A DNA stretch of 64,000 bases from Prostheceraeus crozeri (GCA_907163375.1 CAJQUW010007813.1:124001-188000), one strand, 5' to 3'. Positions 36,006-46,589 are shown, numbered from the stretch's first letter. Translations and numbers: made by a program. The notes: generated by a model from the sequence alone, not told the origin.

Positions 36006-37667
36006 AGAGATTGGTGTTCTCCGATGACAGCTTATCATTAAAGAGTGCAAATATTCTCAAAGCTTTCAGCTAACTACACGCGAGAATTTAACGTGAGAGC
36101 ATCAAAGTGGCCATTGTACCAACTTAGTTGGAACAACAAGCGTGAATTGGCTGGTAATCCAACCTAAAAGTCTATCCGAACGTTTACCATCATAACCATT
36201 AGGACTATGCATTATTTCTGACTAACTGTTTACCACGTAGATTACCTTGACGGTGAATTATACAAATTATAAAGCTAAATAACAAACAATATTCTGTTTG
36301 TCTTACTTATGATTCTTTAATACGCTTGTATACGAGGTACCGGTAACCTAAGTTTATTAATAAATAGGTGATCCGAACCCATGTGGCACAAAATACGGCA
36401 TTTTGACGTATTGATGTATATTAGGATTAGTCAATAGCCAGTAGACGCAATTACAGATCCAATTACGATGGTGCAACACTCACTGCCTGCCTGAGATACA
36501 CCTGGCCGTTCAAGTCGGAAACCTGATTAGTAATTTAGACATACATCAAATAAGATTTAATAATGGGTAATTTTATATTAATAAATGAGTCTGAGAAACC
36601 TTTAAAAAACTATGATGCTGACGACTGGCTATTGTTTTATTTGTTCTAACGTTATGATTTTTTTATCGCTAACTGCCCTAGTGTGATGAATGGACTGTGT
36701 AAGGTAGGTGCAACTTAAATTGACTAATTAGCATACTTCCATAAATAAGGAGTGTCTAATATGTGGTTGAAAATTGCTGGTGTTCATGTGTATAGTATTC
36801 GTGCGATGTAAGTTGTAAGGTATGTGCAGTTTTCATTATATGATAGACCTTCGGTACTAACGCAATCGTCCCCTATAGGGGAGACTGGGGTGATTTGGAA
36901 TATGTTTTGTAAAAACTGCGCCACAGCTAATGAATGAAAGTGAATTTTAGATAGTGTGATAATTTGTGTCAATATCGATGATTAGCCATTCCCCAAAGTT
37001 TCATTGATAAACGGTCAATAGAATCCAAATACGTTACAATTTTGTATTCGAGATCAGGTGGGGATGCGTTGGCAGGGGTGGGGTGAGTTGGCATATGTGG
37101 GGAGATACGGGTTTTACTACTCTTATTACATCCACGTTTTTTCCGTCGATAAGTAAACAAGCTTAAATAGGTATCTTTGAATTTTGAATCTGAACAATTA
37201 TCGGTAATCGGTTACCTCTGAATAATTACGGTGCAGGTTGATTTTTACCGTTTTGTTAATTAAATTGTTAACAATCTTTACAGAATTAAAAGTTGTCAGT
37301 CAGTATTAGAAACTAATTTGATCAGAAATCTCTTGTTAAAACACGTTTGCTGGTAAAATATTATCTAATCAAAATCGAACTTATAGTCTGGTAAGCTCAA
37401 TATAAAAATGACGGAGACTTACTATTGCGTTTGGGGTCATTTTGGGTACCGACTATTGTGTTAGTACCGACCTTACTATTGGATACCGGTACTGTAGGTA
37501 TCAAGGAACTAGATGTCTTTTTTTATAAGTTATAATTTTGTTGTTTGCTGATTTATTGATTCATAACTACATATACAATGAACAATAAATACATCAATTA
37601 TAATTGATATCAGTTGATTTATAATTGATTTTTTACTTGTCAGATAATTGTTTTTCTGTTACAATAG
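36006..37667. other. Intergenic / upstream of the CACTA-like transposase
   Basis: AT-rich. The similar words tggggtgatttggaat (about 36,889) and tggggtgagttggcat (about 37,080) could be subterminal motifs of the CACTA-like element. The stretch just before the transposase ends in a splice-acceptor-like tttttctgttacaatag. Confidence 0.4.
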
Positions 37668-37668
37668 G

Positions 37669-39753
37669 ATGACTTCCTCTGATTCCGAAGATGGACTCAG
37701 TTTTGAAGCAAGAAAGAAACTAAAACGTCGGGCGTTACGTTTGAGATATAATGAACGTGTTAAAGTTCAGAATTTAAATGAAACCAGTTTTACTAGAATA
37801 GAGACCTCTTCTATGTCATCGCCATCGTCAATTTCGATTTCTGACGATATGCCAGAAAATGAAGCTCATGGAAGAGATGGTGAAAGTTTGACGTCTAAGG
37901 TGGATGGCAGTACAAGTTCCAGTTCTTCCAGTACAGACACCAATACAAGAGAAAATGAAGCTCTTAGTGGAAGGAATATAAGAGTGTTTCATGACTCCAC
38001 CACTTCCAATTCTTCCAGTTATCATTCGTCTTCTGATGAAGAACAGTTAAAAGAGAAAACTTTATGGGATGATTTGAAGGCTACTGTTATTGAAACACGA
38101 ATGAATCGCTATCAAGCAAACAGGGTTTTAGCAGACCTAAGACGACATGGTGTTGGACCTCTACCAGTCGATCATCGCACGTTAACACAGCAAAGAGATG
38201 ATTTCAAGGGTCGTATAAAAAATGTTTCCGGAATGAAATATTACTACTTTGGCTTACTTTCTCAGGTTAAAGTAGCATTGAAACATTACTCTGAGGCACA
38301 ATTGTCTAAGATTAATGAAGTAACTGTCATTGATAATATAGATGGTCTCCCTCTCTTTAAGAGCTCCAGTCAATCGTTCTGGCCGATATTAGGCAAGATA
38401 ACTAATTTGAACCCCAGTAATGTATTTTGTATTGCGTTGACGTGTGGTGCAGGCAAGCCACATGACTTAGAATTTCTGAGTGATTATGTTGCAGAAATAA
38501 TTAAGCTCACTTCAGAAGGTTTCATGTTCAATGGAAGTAGCTACAAGTTTAATGTAAGTGCCCATATTTGTGATGCTCCTGCGAGAAGCATGGTAAAGGG
38601 AACGAAGTCCTTTCACGCTTATTATGGCTGCGACTTTTGTGAGACTAAAGCGGATTATGACGGAAAAAGAATGACTTGGTTGAAGACAGATGGATTAGTT
38701 GAACGTACTAATCAAAGTTTTCGAAGTCGCACACAGGAACAACACCACAAGATCCTTTCACCTTTTGAGTTAACATCATGCGATATGATAGATTCATTTC
38801 CGATAGATTTCATGCATCAAGGCACTGGTACAATTCTAAAGTTGATTAAGTGGAGCATTCTTCCTCCAGATGGAAATGACCGCAGGCGCTCTTGTCGGAT
38901 GTCTGCATCTAATATTAAAATATTGAACTCACGATTATTAGCTTTAAGGAAATGCGTTCCTAATTGTTTTTCCAGAAGACCTAGGTCAATGACAGACCTT
39001 TTGCGTTTCAAAGCAACAGAGCTTCGCCAGATTTTGCTCTACACATCACGCTTGATATTCAAAGGGTTAATGGCATCAGATGCTCATTATGTTCATTTGT
39101 GCACTCTCAGTATGGCTTGTTGTTTATTAGTGGATAGCAGAACCGTATTTTCAGAGTCAGAAAGAGCTTGCAACTTACTCATTTCGTTTTGTGAACAGGC
39201 GAAGAGGCTTTATGGCAACTCTTTTATGGTATATAACATTCACTGTTTACTACATTTAACACGAGTGGCACGTGTTCATGGTAGTCTTGATTCCATCTCG
39301 GCCTACTGCTTCGAAAATTTTCTAGGCTCTTTGAAGCGCTCCGTCCGTTCTCCCAGAAATCCAATTGTTTCCGCTGTGAAGTACGTGTACGAGAAGCAGG
39401 AAATTTCAAATATACCTAGTAAAGAGAAAAAAATTTGTTCGTCCTACCCTAATAACTGCTATGTGGACATCGCTAATCAACTATGTTTCGAAGTTATCGA
39501 GATTCATTCTGATTCGATTATCGTTCGACAATTTCGTGGGACGTCGTACATTAGTAAGCCTTGTCCAACAGATATAATCGGTTGCCTATCAGTTAAGTTG
39601 AACCAATTTACCTATGTGTCGATGGATACAGGTCTACTTATATCGAAAAGACGAGCAATGAAAGTCGATCTCAATTTGATGGAAGGATTAGAGCAGCCAA
39701 ATACTGCTGTGTTCATATCTATGTTACATGATGAAAGTGAATCTCTATATTAG
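37669..39753 (+). CDS. CACTA/EnSpm-like (TNP2-type) transposase, 694 aa, open
   Basis: One uninterrupted frame. The ATG at 37669 (MTSSDSEDG) follows an acceptor-like acaatag|g, so a 5' non-coding exon is likely. The N-terminal 130 residues are Ser/Asp/Glu-rich and probably disordered. The core resembles the transposase family found with animal CACTA-like elements: NIDGLPLFKSSSQSFWPIL, CIALTCGAGKPHDLEFLSDYV, SAHICDAPARSMVKGTKSF, YYGCDFCETKADYDGKRMTW (zinc-binding CxxC), HHKILSPFELTSCDMIDSFP, IDFMHQGTGTILKLI, and a later histidine-rich NIHCLLHLTRVARVHGSL. No stop or frameshift was seen, so this copy may be recent or still functional. Terminal CACTA repeats were not located. The family assignment rests on motifs read by eye. 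Confidence 0.75.
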   Translation: MTSSDSEDGLSFEARKKLKRRALRLRYNERVKVQNLNETSFTRIETSSMSSPSSISISDDMPENEAHGRDGESLTSKVDGSTSSSSSSTDTNTRENEALSGRNIRVFHDSTTSNSSSYHSSSDEEQLKEKTLWDDLKATVIETRMNRYQANRVLADLRRHGVGPLPVDHRTLTQQRDDFKGRIKNVSGMKYYYFGLLSQVKVALKHYSEAQLSKINEVTVIDNIDGLPLFKSSSQSFWPILGKITNLNPSNVFCIALTCGAGKPHDLEFLSDYVAEIIKLTSEGFMFNGSSYKFNVSAHICDAPARSMVKGTKSFHAYYGCDFCETKADYDGKRMTWLKTDGLVERTNQSFRSRTQEQHHKILSPFELTSCDMIDSFPIDFMHQGTGTILKLIKWSILPPDGNDRRRSCRMSASNIKILNSRLLALRKCVPNCFSRRPRSMTDLLRFKATELRQILLYTSRLIFKGLMASDAHYVHLCTLSMACCLLVDSRTVFSESERACNLLISFCEQAKRLYGNSFMVYNIHCLLHLTRVARVHGSLDSISAYCFENFLGSLKRSVRSPRNPIVSAVKYVYEKQEISNIPSKEKKICSSYPNNCYVDIANQLCFEVIEIHSDSIIVRQFRGTSYISKPCPTDIIGCLSVKLNQFTYVSMDTGLLISKRRAMKVDLNLMEGLEQPNTAVFISMLHDESESLY

Positions 39754-39779
39754 GATGGACACTTTCTGTAATTTTACAG

Positions 39780-41416
39780 GATGACATCTCAGAAACGAAC
39801 AATTGTATCCCCTGTCCCCAAGTGGGATATTGCTGGCCAGTCACTGCCCAAGGTATGTTTCAATACTTTCTGATAATTTATGTTATATTATCAAACTCAT
39901 TTACTCTTACAGAAACAGTTCATAGTGTTCGATTTTTTGAAGAGCGTCCTAAAAGATATCTTGTTGTTCCTGATACATGGGTTAATGAAAACAAATGTTA
40001 TTGGCCTGATTCTGGATCGACCGATGAAGAGTAAGTATTACCGATTCACCAATTGCATAGCTTATATTGGTACTAATTAGATAATTCGAATATTTTTGTC
40101 TGCCTTACTATTCGTATCTCTTAACCTTATTTGTTCATGGTTTTGTGCATCCCTACTAGTCGTTTTGGCGGAACTTTCTCCTGGCTTCAGAAGTTTCGAA
40201 TACCTGTGTGGTAGATTAGTGCAGGTTGCATTTCATATTATTTTCTGGTTGTGGCACAGATAAGTGTTTCGTGTGTACAAGATATTCAATCCAGAAACTT
40301 TCATAATCCTGAGGATATAAGGATTATAAAAATCTATCATGGGATTGCAGTTGCGGTTCTATGGTAACGGATATAAGGTCTACATAACGAGTAGTGAGTT
40401 CAATGTCAAGCCATGTAATAAACATGCAGCAGCATGGCGGTCAAAAGCTGTCGGAATAAGACGAGCTGGTTGTCGTATAGATATGTGAAATCGACATGCT
40501 AAAAAATTGAGAAATGTAAGTTATGGATGTGTCTTCAGTAAATAAAAAGAAAGCAAAAATTCAAATTAAAAGAGATTGTATAAATATCATTTTAAAGAAG
40601 GACTTTTTCGACTTTTTTTCTCATTTCGAGTAACTACATGATCCATCCACGTACATAAATTACGTGGGTAGACTTTTAAGTAAATTTGTCGAATAAAACG
40701 ATTATTAATAATGACTTTATTTAATCTGATTTTCAGACGTGTGGCGTCTTTGATAAGGTCACATTCCGATCCAAATAGATCAAGTTGGATTCAGTTACCT
40801 GGAAAAGTGAAAGGACGATTCAACAGCTACGCAGAGGCTGATGCATACGTAGAGCATCGTCGAGGAACATCAGAGTCCGAATGTGACAGAATCAAGGAAA
40901 TCAGTGGTGAAATAAAACTTCAGGAACTTAAGTCATCGATAATGAGGGAAACTGTTAAAGGTAATGCGAACAGCAAGCGCATTTTTTATCTAATGATAGT
41001 GTTCATTTAAATTGCCTAGCTGAAAAGGAGACTTCCTTTTCTGTTGAGGGTTAGACGAATGTACATGGGTTTATACAAGCTCCTTTAATATACAGTAAAG
41101 TAATCTAACCTAGTGTTTTAAGTACCAGTACCCGTTTTTGTTGCTTCACAGATTTGAACACAGAAAAGAAGTCATCAAAGAGAATTAGGCCTCAAACGAA
41201 ACAAAGTAGTTCTCTCTTGGAGAGAGTATCGTCAACCCGAACGAATTATTCTGCAGGAAGGAGTCCTCAAATTAGAGAAAGATCCTGTCCGACCGAAAGA
41301 CACCTTCGGATCAACAAGTTCAACTCCTGGTAATTCTCAGGAAAATTTGACAGCCGCAAGCAGTTACGATTCTCAAGAAATCATTCCGAGGTCAGAAGAA
41401 CTCCATTTTATCACGG
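39780..41416 (+). CDS. Spliced partner gene of the CACTA-like element (DUF4806-type N-terminal region)
   Basis: Predicted exons 39780-39852, 39913-40030, 40737-40960 and 41152-41416 have GT-AG borders and compatible phases. They encode TVHSVRFFEERPKRYLVVPD, W, NENKCYWPDSGSTDEE, then RVASLIRSHSDPNRSSW, LPGKVKGRFNSYAEADAYVE and a basic Ser/Thr-rich stretch. The VVP-W...CYWP...K(V)..Y.TY..A pattern is the N-terminal signature of DUF4806-type proteins that often accompany CACTA-like transposases in animals. In the last exon this frame stops near 41334, while another frame stays open to a donor at 41417, so either an extra splice or a frameshift is present. No C-terminal DUF4806 block was found downstream. 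The first acceptor, ag|gatgac, resembles that of the transposase, suggesting alternative splicing from one leader. Confidence 0.5.
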
Positions 41417-42589
41417 TAAGTCTGAAAAATATCTGTGTTATTTTTTGTCCATGGAAGTTTTATTAACTTCAATAATCTCTTCATTGACACTTTAACCGTC
41501 AACATTCCAATGTTGGAACCTGGCTTCAAACACATTAAATCTTGATATTAATATCATGCACGCATTTTTGCCTACTTTCCACTTCTTATTCTTGTTGGAC
41601 TCGATCAGAGTGGAATGAAAAGTATTGACATAGAAATCATTTCGTCGCAAACTGGTAGCTTACCCAAAGCATTATTGCGTTGTGCGTTATAAGACGGAAA
41701 CTCATTTATTGACTGACCCTCGTAAAACACATGTGCGCGTATGTACAATGATAAATCAGCAGTGCTTAATGATTCAAATACTAAATATCCGTGCTCTAAA
41801 TTCAGTGATGACAAGGCTTTAAACTGTACAGTATTCATTCAATTGTATATCTCACTTCGCACTTTTCTAACATGGAGGATAATAGTTTAATAAGAACTAA
41901 ACAGTTTCACGTCGAAAAGAGGCCTGATTTTACAACTTTTTTTACATGAAAAACGAGTATCTTGAAATACACATGGTTGGAAAAAATGAAAACAACCGAC
42001 TTGCGCATGTGCTTGGTAATTTGCGTTATCGATAGCCCTATCCGATAATTCGCATTTTTGCGTATATATATTGATCGGTCAAAAATTTTCTTTATTCTGA
42101 TGCATTCAATTGCGGTCTCTGTGACAAGGTTTTTCCTGTACTGTCAGCAGGGTCTCGGAGACTTGAAATTTTGATAGGACTCCGACTCCTGTCTCCAAAA
42201 GTTCTCCAGTCCTCTCAACTCAACATTTTGGCTCTAAAGTTAAGTAACTATTAAAAATGTCATTTATGTAAATAAAATTTTTACATGACTGGGTCACGAG
42301 CGATTTCAATGTCCTCAAAATCTTCCATATTATAGTTGTAATTTATGCATGTATATTACATGCTGTATATGGCCTGACAGATCAGTTTAGCTCAATCATC
42401 CCAAGAAGTAGTCCCAGCAACCATGCAAAGTGAATAATTGGCAGACATTATCATATTAAATGACCTATTGCGCTTGCGCCATGGCCTTAAGAAGAAACGA
42501 CTTTGAGCATCAAATTTTAACTTCACTTTATAGCATGTTAGTAGTAAGTAAAACTCCACTTCTGGATAGCGCAAGATGGCCGCCATCGC
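41417..42589. other. Intergenic, no recognisable content
   Basis: AT-rich. No exon, transposon end or RNA gene recognised. Confidence 0.5.
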
Positions 42590-42820
42590 TGACGTCCCCC
42601 CCTCTGGAACGGCAGAGTGTCGTGGTCGGCCGCCGTGGTGCTTTGAGTCTGACGTCCTCCCCCCCCTCTGGAACGGCAGAGTGTCGTGGTGTGCCGGCCA
42701 CGTGCGTCCGTCAGGTTCGCTGACGTCCCCCCCCTCTGGCCGACCATCGTATAGCGCGCGGTGATGTGGTGTCTACGTTGGCGTGGTGTGCCGGCCAGGT
42801 TGGGAGGGTGGTCTGTCGTA
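42590..42820. repeat. GC-rich low-complexity block
   Basis: Contains repeated gacgtcccccccctctgg and ggaacggcagagtgtcgtgg words plus several ggccgg steps, in sharp contrast to the AT-rich surroundings. It could be the outer part of the Polinton terminal region or an independent satellite. Confidence 0.6.
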
Positions 42821-43610
42821 GCTCACCTGAAAAAATCCTAAGTGTCAGAGTGGCTTTGTATGGGTAAAATTTTGAAAATTTTCCAAAGTGTGGAATTTCG
42901 ACCTGGGACCGTCAACAAAACATTTTTCATCAAATTTCACTGACCCCGCCCCCGACAGCAATCTTCTAACTTTGGTTCTAGTGAACGGATTTTGTCTTAC
43001 GGCTACTCGTTTGAAAGAGGAGAAAAAACTGCTCCACGACATTTTTTGTTGCGAGTCAATCGGACCAGCCGTTCAAAAGTTAGAGCTGTTACAAGATTTT
43101 AGGTCGGAGCTCGCTCACCTGAAAAAATCCTAAGTGTCAGAGTGGCTTTGTATGGGTAAAATTTTGAAAATTTTCCAAAGTGTGGAATTTCGACCTGGGA
43201 CCTTCACCAAAACATTTTTCATCAAATTTCACTGACCCCCCCCCCCGACAGCAATCTTCTAACTTTGGTTCTAGTGAACGGATTTTGTCTTACAGCTACT
43301 CGTTTGAAAGAGGAGAAAAAACTGCTCCACGACATTTTTTGTTGCGAGTCAATCGGACCAGCCGTTCAAAAGTTAGAGCTGTTACAAGATTTTAGGTCGG
43401 AGCTCGCTCACCTGAAAAAATCCTAAGTGTCAGAGTGGCTTTGTATGGGTAAAATTTTGAAAATTTTCCAAAGTGTGGAATTTCGACCTGGGACCTTTAC
43501 CAAAACATTTTTCATCAAATTTCACTGACCTCCCCCCCCTCTGGACAGCTAGCTTCGATCTTGGCTTCTAGTGGACGGATTTTGTCGTGCAATAGCTCGT
43601 TTGAAAGCTA
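42821..43610. repeat. 292-bp tandem repeat, about 2.7 copies
   Basis: Units start with gctcacctgaaaaaatccta at 42821, 43113 and 43406, so the periods are 292 and 293 bp. The first two copies are nearly identical. The third matches for about 120 bp, then diverges and runs out around 43,600. Each unit has a C-run (ctgaccccccc) near its middle. The array ends about 200 bp before the first Polinton gene, so it may be part of the element's terminal repeat. Confidence 0.85.
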
Positions 43611-43813
43611 AGAGTGAGACAAATTCAGTGAAAGAAACGGCTTGTTCATATCTGTCTTCGTTTAGATGTGAGACGCCATTTAAGATTTTGGGAGATTGAC
43701 GAAAAACGACAGAGTTAGAATTCCACAGTGAGAATCATTCAATCGTTGAATTGCACGAGTGACGGACGCACATTTTCTCTCTCTCTAGTTCCCTATTCTA
43801 TTATCCAACTAAA

Positions 43814-44583
43814 ATGGTAAGTCGCTACTTTCCTCCCTCCCTTGAACGAAAACTTAATACAATCTTTTCCATTTTCAGGCATCTACTCCATCTGCTGCAC
43901 TAGTAGGACAAAATGGTGGTCAAACGTTACAAGGTTCGCTACGATCAGATCATCTACAACTGAGGCCAGTGGAAGAAACAACCAAGGTACATAATCCTAC
44001 ACCGCTACAGTGTAAATTTAAACAAGTCTTACGTTATGACGATCATGGTGTAGTACTCCAAAGGGGAATGCTCCCTTCCACGGATGTCAAGATAATGCAC
44101 AATCAGTATGGGGACTACATACTGATCCCCGTGAGTCCGTACATTCGCCACCAACTTGATATTATTGAGGAGTACGTGACATTAAATATGGATATTCCTA
44201 CTCCTCTTGCTCAAGAGTGGAAGGCGAGAGATGACAAGGATACTCCCTATAGAAAGATTTGGGATGGTAATCAAATTTGCCTACCGGTATCACATTGGTG
44301 CACTTACTATAAAAAGGAGGGAGATCATTCAACACCCATCACATGCGACGAGCTCGGAGAAGGTACTTGGGATATCCTTTTCAAAGTGAATGGGCTATAT
44401 TATGGTCGGCATAAGGATAATAAAATAGCCTCTCTCTCCATGCATATGGAATCCATCCTATATATTCCAAAACCACCCAACGTGGACGACATAATTGATC
44501 AAATCCTTAACAGCAGTTGTACGAAGCGCAAGTCGGAGAAGAATGCTGCATCAAAACGCAAATCAAAGAAGGAGAATTACTAG
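43814..44583 (+). CDS. Polinton protein of unknown function, start-codon-only first exon
   Basis: ATG at 43814-43816 is followed at once by gtaagt; a 62-bp intron ends in cattttcag at 43878. The second exon (43879-44583) begins in frame (MASTPSAALV) and is open to its stop, giving 235 residues. The body has a mixed alpha/beta look, with WDILFKVNGLYYGRHK and ESILYIPKPP, and the C-terminus is Lys/Arg/Ser-rich (SKRKSKKENY). I do not recognise the family. A nucleic-acid-binding role would fit the basic tail but is only a guess. It is the first gene of the block. Confidence 0.65.
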
Positions 44584-44619
44584 TCCTTTCCTAACTCTAC
44601 CCTATGACAATTCGCTTAT

Positions 44620-44742
44620 GTGCTTTGAGTGTCGTAGACGTGGTCTTATTAGATACATTTTACTTCTTCGTTGCCATCATATCATTTGTGTATTTTGTCG
44701 TGAAAAGCATCGATGTAATTCTTCATTTTGTAATATGTTATA
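44620..44742 (+). CDS. Small RING-like cysteine/histidine ORF
   Basis: Forty-one codons from ATG: CFECRRRG, then CHHIICVFCREKHRC, then C. The spacing C-x2-C ... C-H-H-x3-C-x2-C ... C resembles a minimal RING or treble-clef finger. It lies between the first gene and the exonuclease-like ORF. It is so short that a real protein is uncertain. Confidence 0.4.
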
Positions 44743-44795
44743 GAACGTTTCCTTAGATGTGTAAATTTCCGTTTTAGGCTTCTATCATCATTTTT

Positions 44796-45326
44796 ATGGA
44801 TTGTGAGGGTGAACCTGTACAGGAGCTCAGTGATATTGCTATGAACAATTGGACATATCAGATTGTCAGTGTCTATCATCAACATGCCAACTGCAATCCC
44901 AATGTTGATCAATGGGCGAGAAAACACATTCATGGACTTAATCTGAAATATTTGCAAGACTATGGCTTTTCTTGTGAGAGTGCTCTTCTTATTGACTTTA
45001 AACGATGGTTAGTTGCTTTCAATGTTATACGCATCTTTTGTAATAATCCTGGTAAGGAGAGGAAAGTATTTCCCAATCTAATCATTGATGATATTTTGCT
45101 CCCACCTTGCGATAGTAGAGTGAATCAACATTATCATGAAGTCACGAAACGTTTTAAGGATTTGTCTGTTCCTATTTTGTCTGTTCGTTGTAGTAGCTAC
45201 GTTCATAACCAATGCTTCTTTCCTCCTTACCTCAGCACTGCCAAAGTCCTGTATGGTTATCATTGCTCGCTGTATGATAGTTACCAGCTGTATATATTTT
45301 ATCTCTTTCAAACCATTGATTTATAA
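44796..45326 (+). CDS. Possible DEDD-type 3'-5' exonuclease-like protein
   Basis: 176 codons from ATG at 44796. The start IFMDCEGEP is a hydrophobic strand followed by D-x-E, as in the ExoI motif of DnaQ-like nucleases. Then come VDQWARKHIHGLNLKYL and DFKRWLVAFNV, and later NQHYHEVTKRFKDLSVPI and GYHCSLYDSYQLYIFYLF. An acceptor-like ccgttttag|GCTTCT lies in frame just upstream (44,779), so the mature start could be MAS..., as in the first gene. The family is conserved-looking but not identified. The exonuclease reading is an inference from the D-x-E motif only. Confidence 0.45.
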   Translation: MDCEGEPVQELSDIAMNNWTYQIVSVYHQHANCNPNVDQWARKHIHGLNLKYLQDYGFSCESALLIDFKRWLVAFNVIRIFCNNPGKERKVFPNLIIDDILLPPCDSRVNQHYHEVTKRFKDLSVPILSVRCSSYVHNQCFFPPYLSTAKVLYGYHCSLYDSYQLYIFYLFQTIDL

Positions 45327-45410
45327 TGCATGCTTGTTACTATTATTCAATAAATGTTACTATGAGAAGAGTTGTTTTCATGCAATGGATGGGTTAGATA
45401 AAGGGCAATC

Positions 45411-45821
45411 ATGTCTTTCTCAAACGACTGCGGAACATTACATTTTCATAGGCAAAGTTTAAAAGGAGCTGTTCAAGATTATGTGATAAATTTTCATAAA
45501 GATGAGACCGACATCGAAGCAGTGGTCGATGATGCTAGCACTCTATTTCTAGAGTTAATGAATACATTCTCTGATAGCATTGTCATGGCGCGATTAGTTG
45601 CGAAAATTAAGTTTAGTCATTTTGGAAAGGAAGAGGTGGAAAGTCGCTCTTTCCATTTTGCTTCTTATTCAATGGAAGTGGTAGATCACCCCGAAGAATT
45701 TTTTAAAAGACATATGATAAAAATTGCTGAACGTCTTAATGCATTTAACCATCATGGTAGCAGTCTAGTGATTGAAGCGATTTCAGATATTCACATTCAA
45801 CTTTCCATAAAGAAAAATTGA
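45411..45821 (+). CDS. PolB-associated N-terminal-type domain protein, 136 aa
   Basis: Resembles the segment that usually precedes the polymerase in large Polinton PolB proteins: a pattern like FHF-S (RSFHFASYSMEVV), FFKRHMIKIAERLNAF, then a GSGW-like motif (HHGSSLVIEAISDIHIQL). Here it is a separate gene, about 13 kb from the polymerase and on the opposite strand. A related sequence starts at 63823. Role unknown. Confidence 0.5.
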   Translation: MSFSNDCGTLHFHRQSLKGAVQDYVINFHKDETDIEAVVDDASTLFLELMNTFSDSIVMARLVAKIKFSHFGKEEVESRSFHFASYSMEVVDHPEEFFKRHMIKIAERLNAFNHHGSSLVIEAISDIHIQLSIKKN

Positions 45822-45823
45822 AA

Positions 45824-46147
45824 ATGCAGTGGTACTTGATTGTAGCACAACTGGTTTTCGAGCTATGTCTGCTCACTCTCGAAGTATATTCCTTCTGTAC
45901 ATGCATCTATTATTTAGAAAAGGCTAGCAAATTCATATCTTCAAAAAGACTTGCTATAGACATCAGTAACGGTGAAACTATGTGTTGTGATGTATGTAAG
46001 CGAAAGGATGGAAATGAAAAGCGCATCTTCAAGAGATGTAAGCACGCTTTTTGTCAACGCTGTTTCATACGTAATTGCATTCAACTTTGCAAATGTAACC
46101 ACTGTGACATTGCTCATTTCGAGTGTCACTTATGTCGCAATAGTTAG
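45824..46147 (+). CDS. Membrane-anchored RING-like protein
   Basis: 107 codons from ATG at 45824, two bases after the previous stop. Residues about 4-30 form a hydrophobic segment (YLIVAQLVFELCLLTLEVYS), a likely signal anchor. The C-terminal half is a RING-like array: CDVCKRKDGNEKRIFKRC, KHAFCQRC, then CKCNHC and CHLC. That is enough cysteines and a histidine for a cross-brace pair of zinc sites. RING proteins act mostly as ubiquitin ligases. A host-modulating role for this one is inferred, not shown. Confidence 0.55.
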   Translation: MQWYLIVAQLVFELCLLTLEVYSFCTCIYYLEKASKFISSKRLAIDISNGETMCCDVCKRKDGNEKRIFKRCKHAFCQRCFIRNCIQLCKCNHCDIAHFECHLCRNS

Positions 46148-46213
46148 TACCTATGCAAATGTGGTAAAGATAGGTTTTAGCAAAGACTAACACGGAAAAT
46201 GGCGAAACGTTAA

Positions 46214-46558
46214 ATGGCGAAACGTAAAAAGTCTTCAAAGTTTTCTTCAGCCATTCAAGCTCTCCGACGAATGAAAGCAAATCAGCGATACAATGCTATA
46301 CGACATGCCAACGATAAATTCATTCGTGAAATTATTTCTCATGTCAGAAAGTTGAGGACAAAGACATTAGCGCCAAAACAACGAAAGTTACTTAAGCGAT
46401 ATGCCACAAAATTGCGTTTCATCTCCAATCCTAAAGTCACCCTTCAAAGAAAGAGGAAAACTCTAACACAAAAGGGCGGTTTCCTTTCAGCAATACTTCC
46501 AATGATAGCTCCTGCCGTGGGCAACCTATTGGGAAATATCTTTGGCTCTAAGTGTTAA
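46214..46558 (+). CDS. pX/pVI-like basic minor virion protein
   Basis: 114 codons. A strongly basic N-terminal 90 residues (MAKRKKSSK, KRKTLTQK) is followed by KGGFLSAILPMIAPAVGN, a hydrophobic segment behind a GG that looks like an adenain-type cleavage site. This matches the pX/pVI-like proteins of Polintons and adintoviruses, which condense DNA or disrupt membranes. Just upstream, atggcgaaacgttaa duplicates the first four codons and ends in a stop, forming a tiny upstream ORF at 46199-46213. Confidence 0.65.
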   Translation: MAKRKKSSKFSSAIQALRRMKANQRYNAIRHANDKFIREIISHVRKLRTKTLAPKQRKLLKRYATKLRFISNPKVTLQRKRKTLTQKGGFLSAILPMIAPAVGNLLGNIFGSKC

Positions 46559-46589
46559 TTATGCAAATGTTGAATCTCAAAGTAATAAA

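Noticed and set aside
42460-43395. Several frames of 60-90 codons in the GC-rich and tandem-repeat region
   Set aside because: They repeat with the 292-bp unit on both strands and encode low-complexity sequence; a by-product of the repeat.
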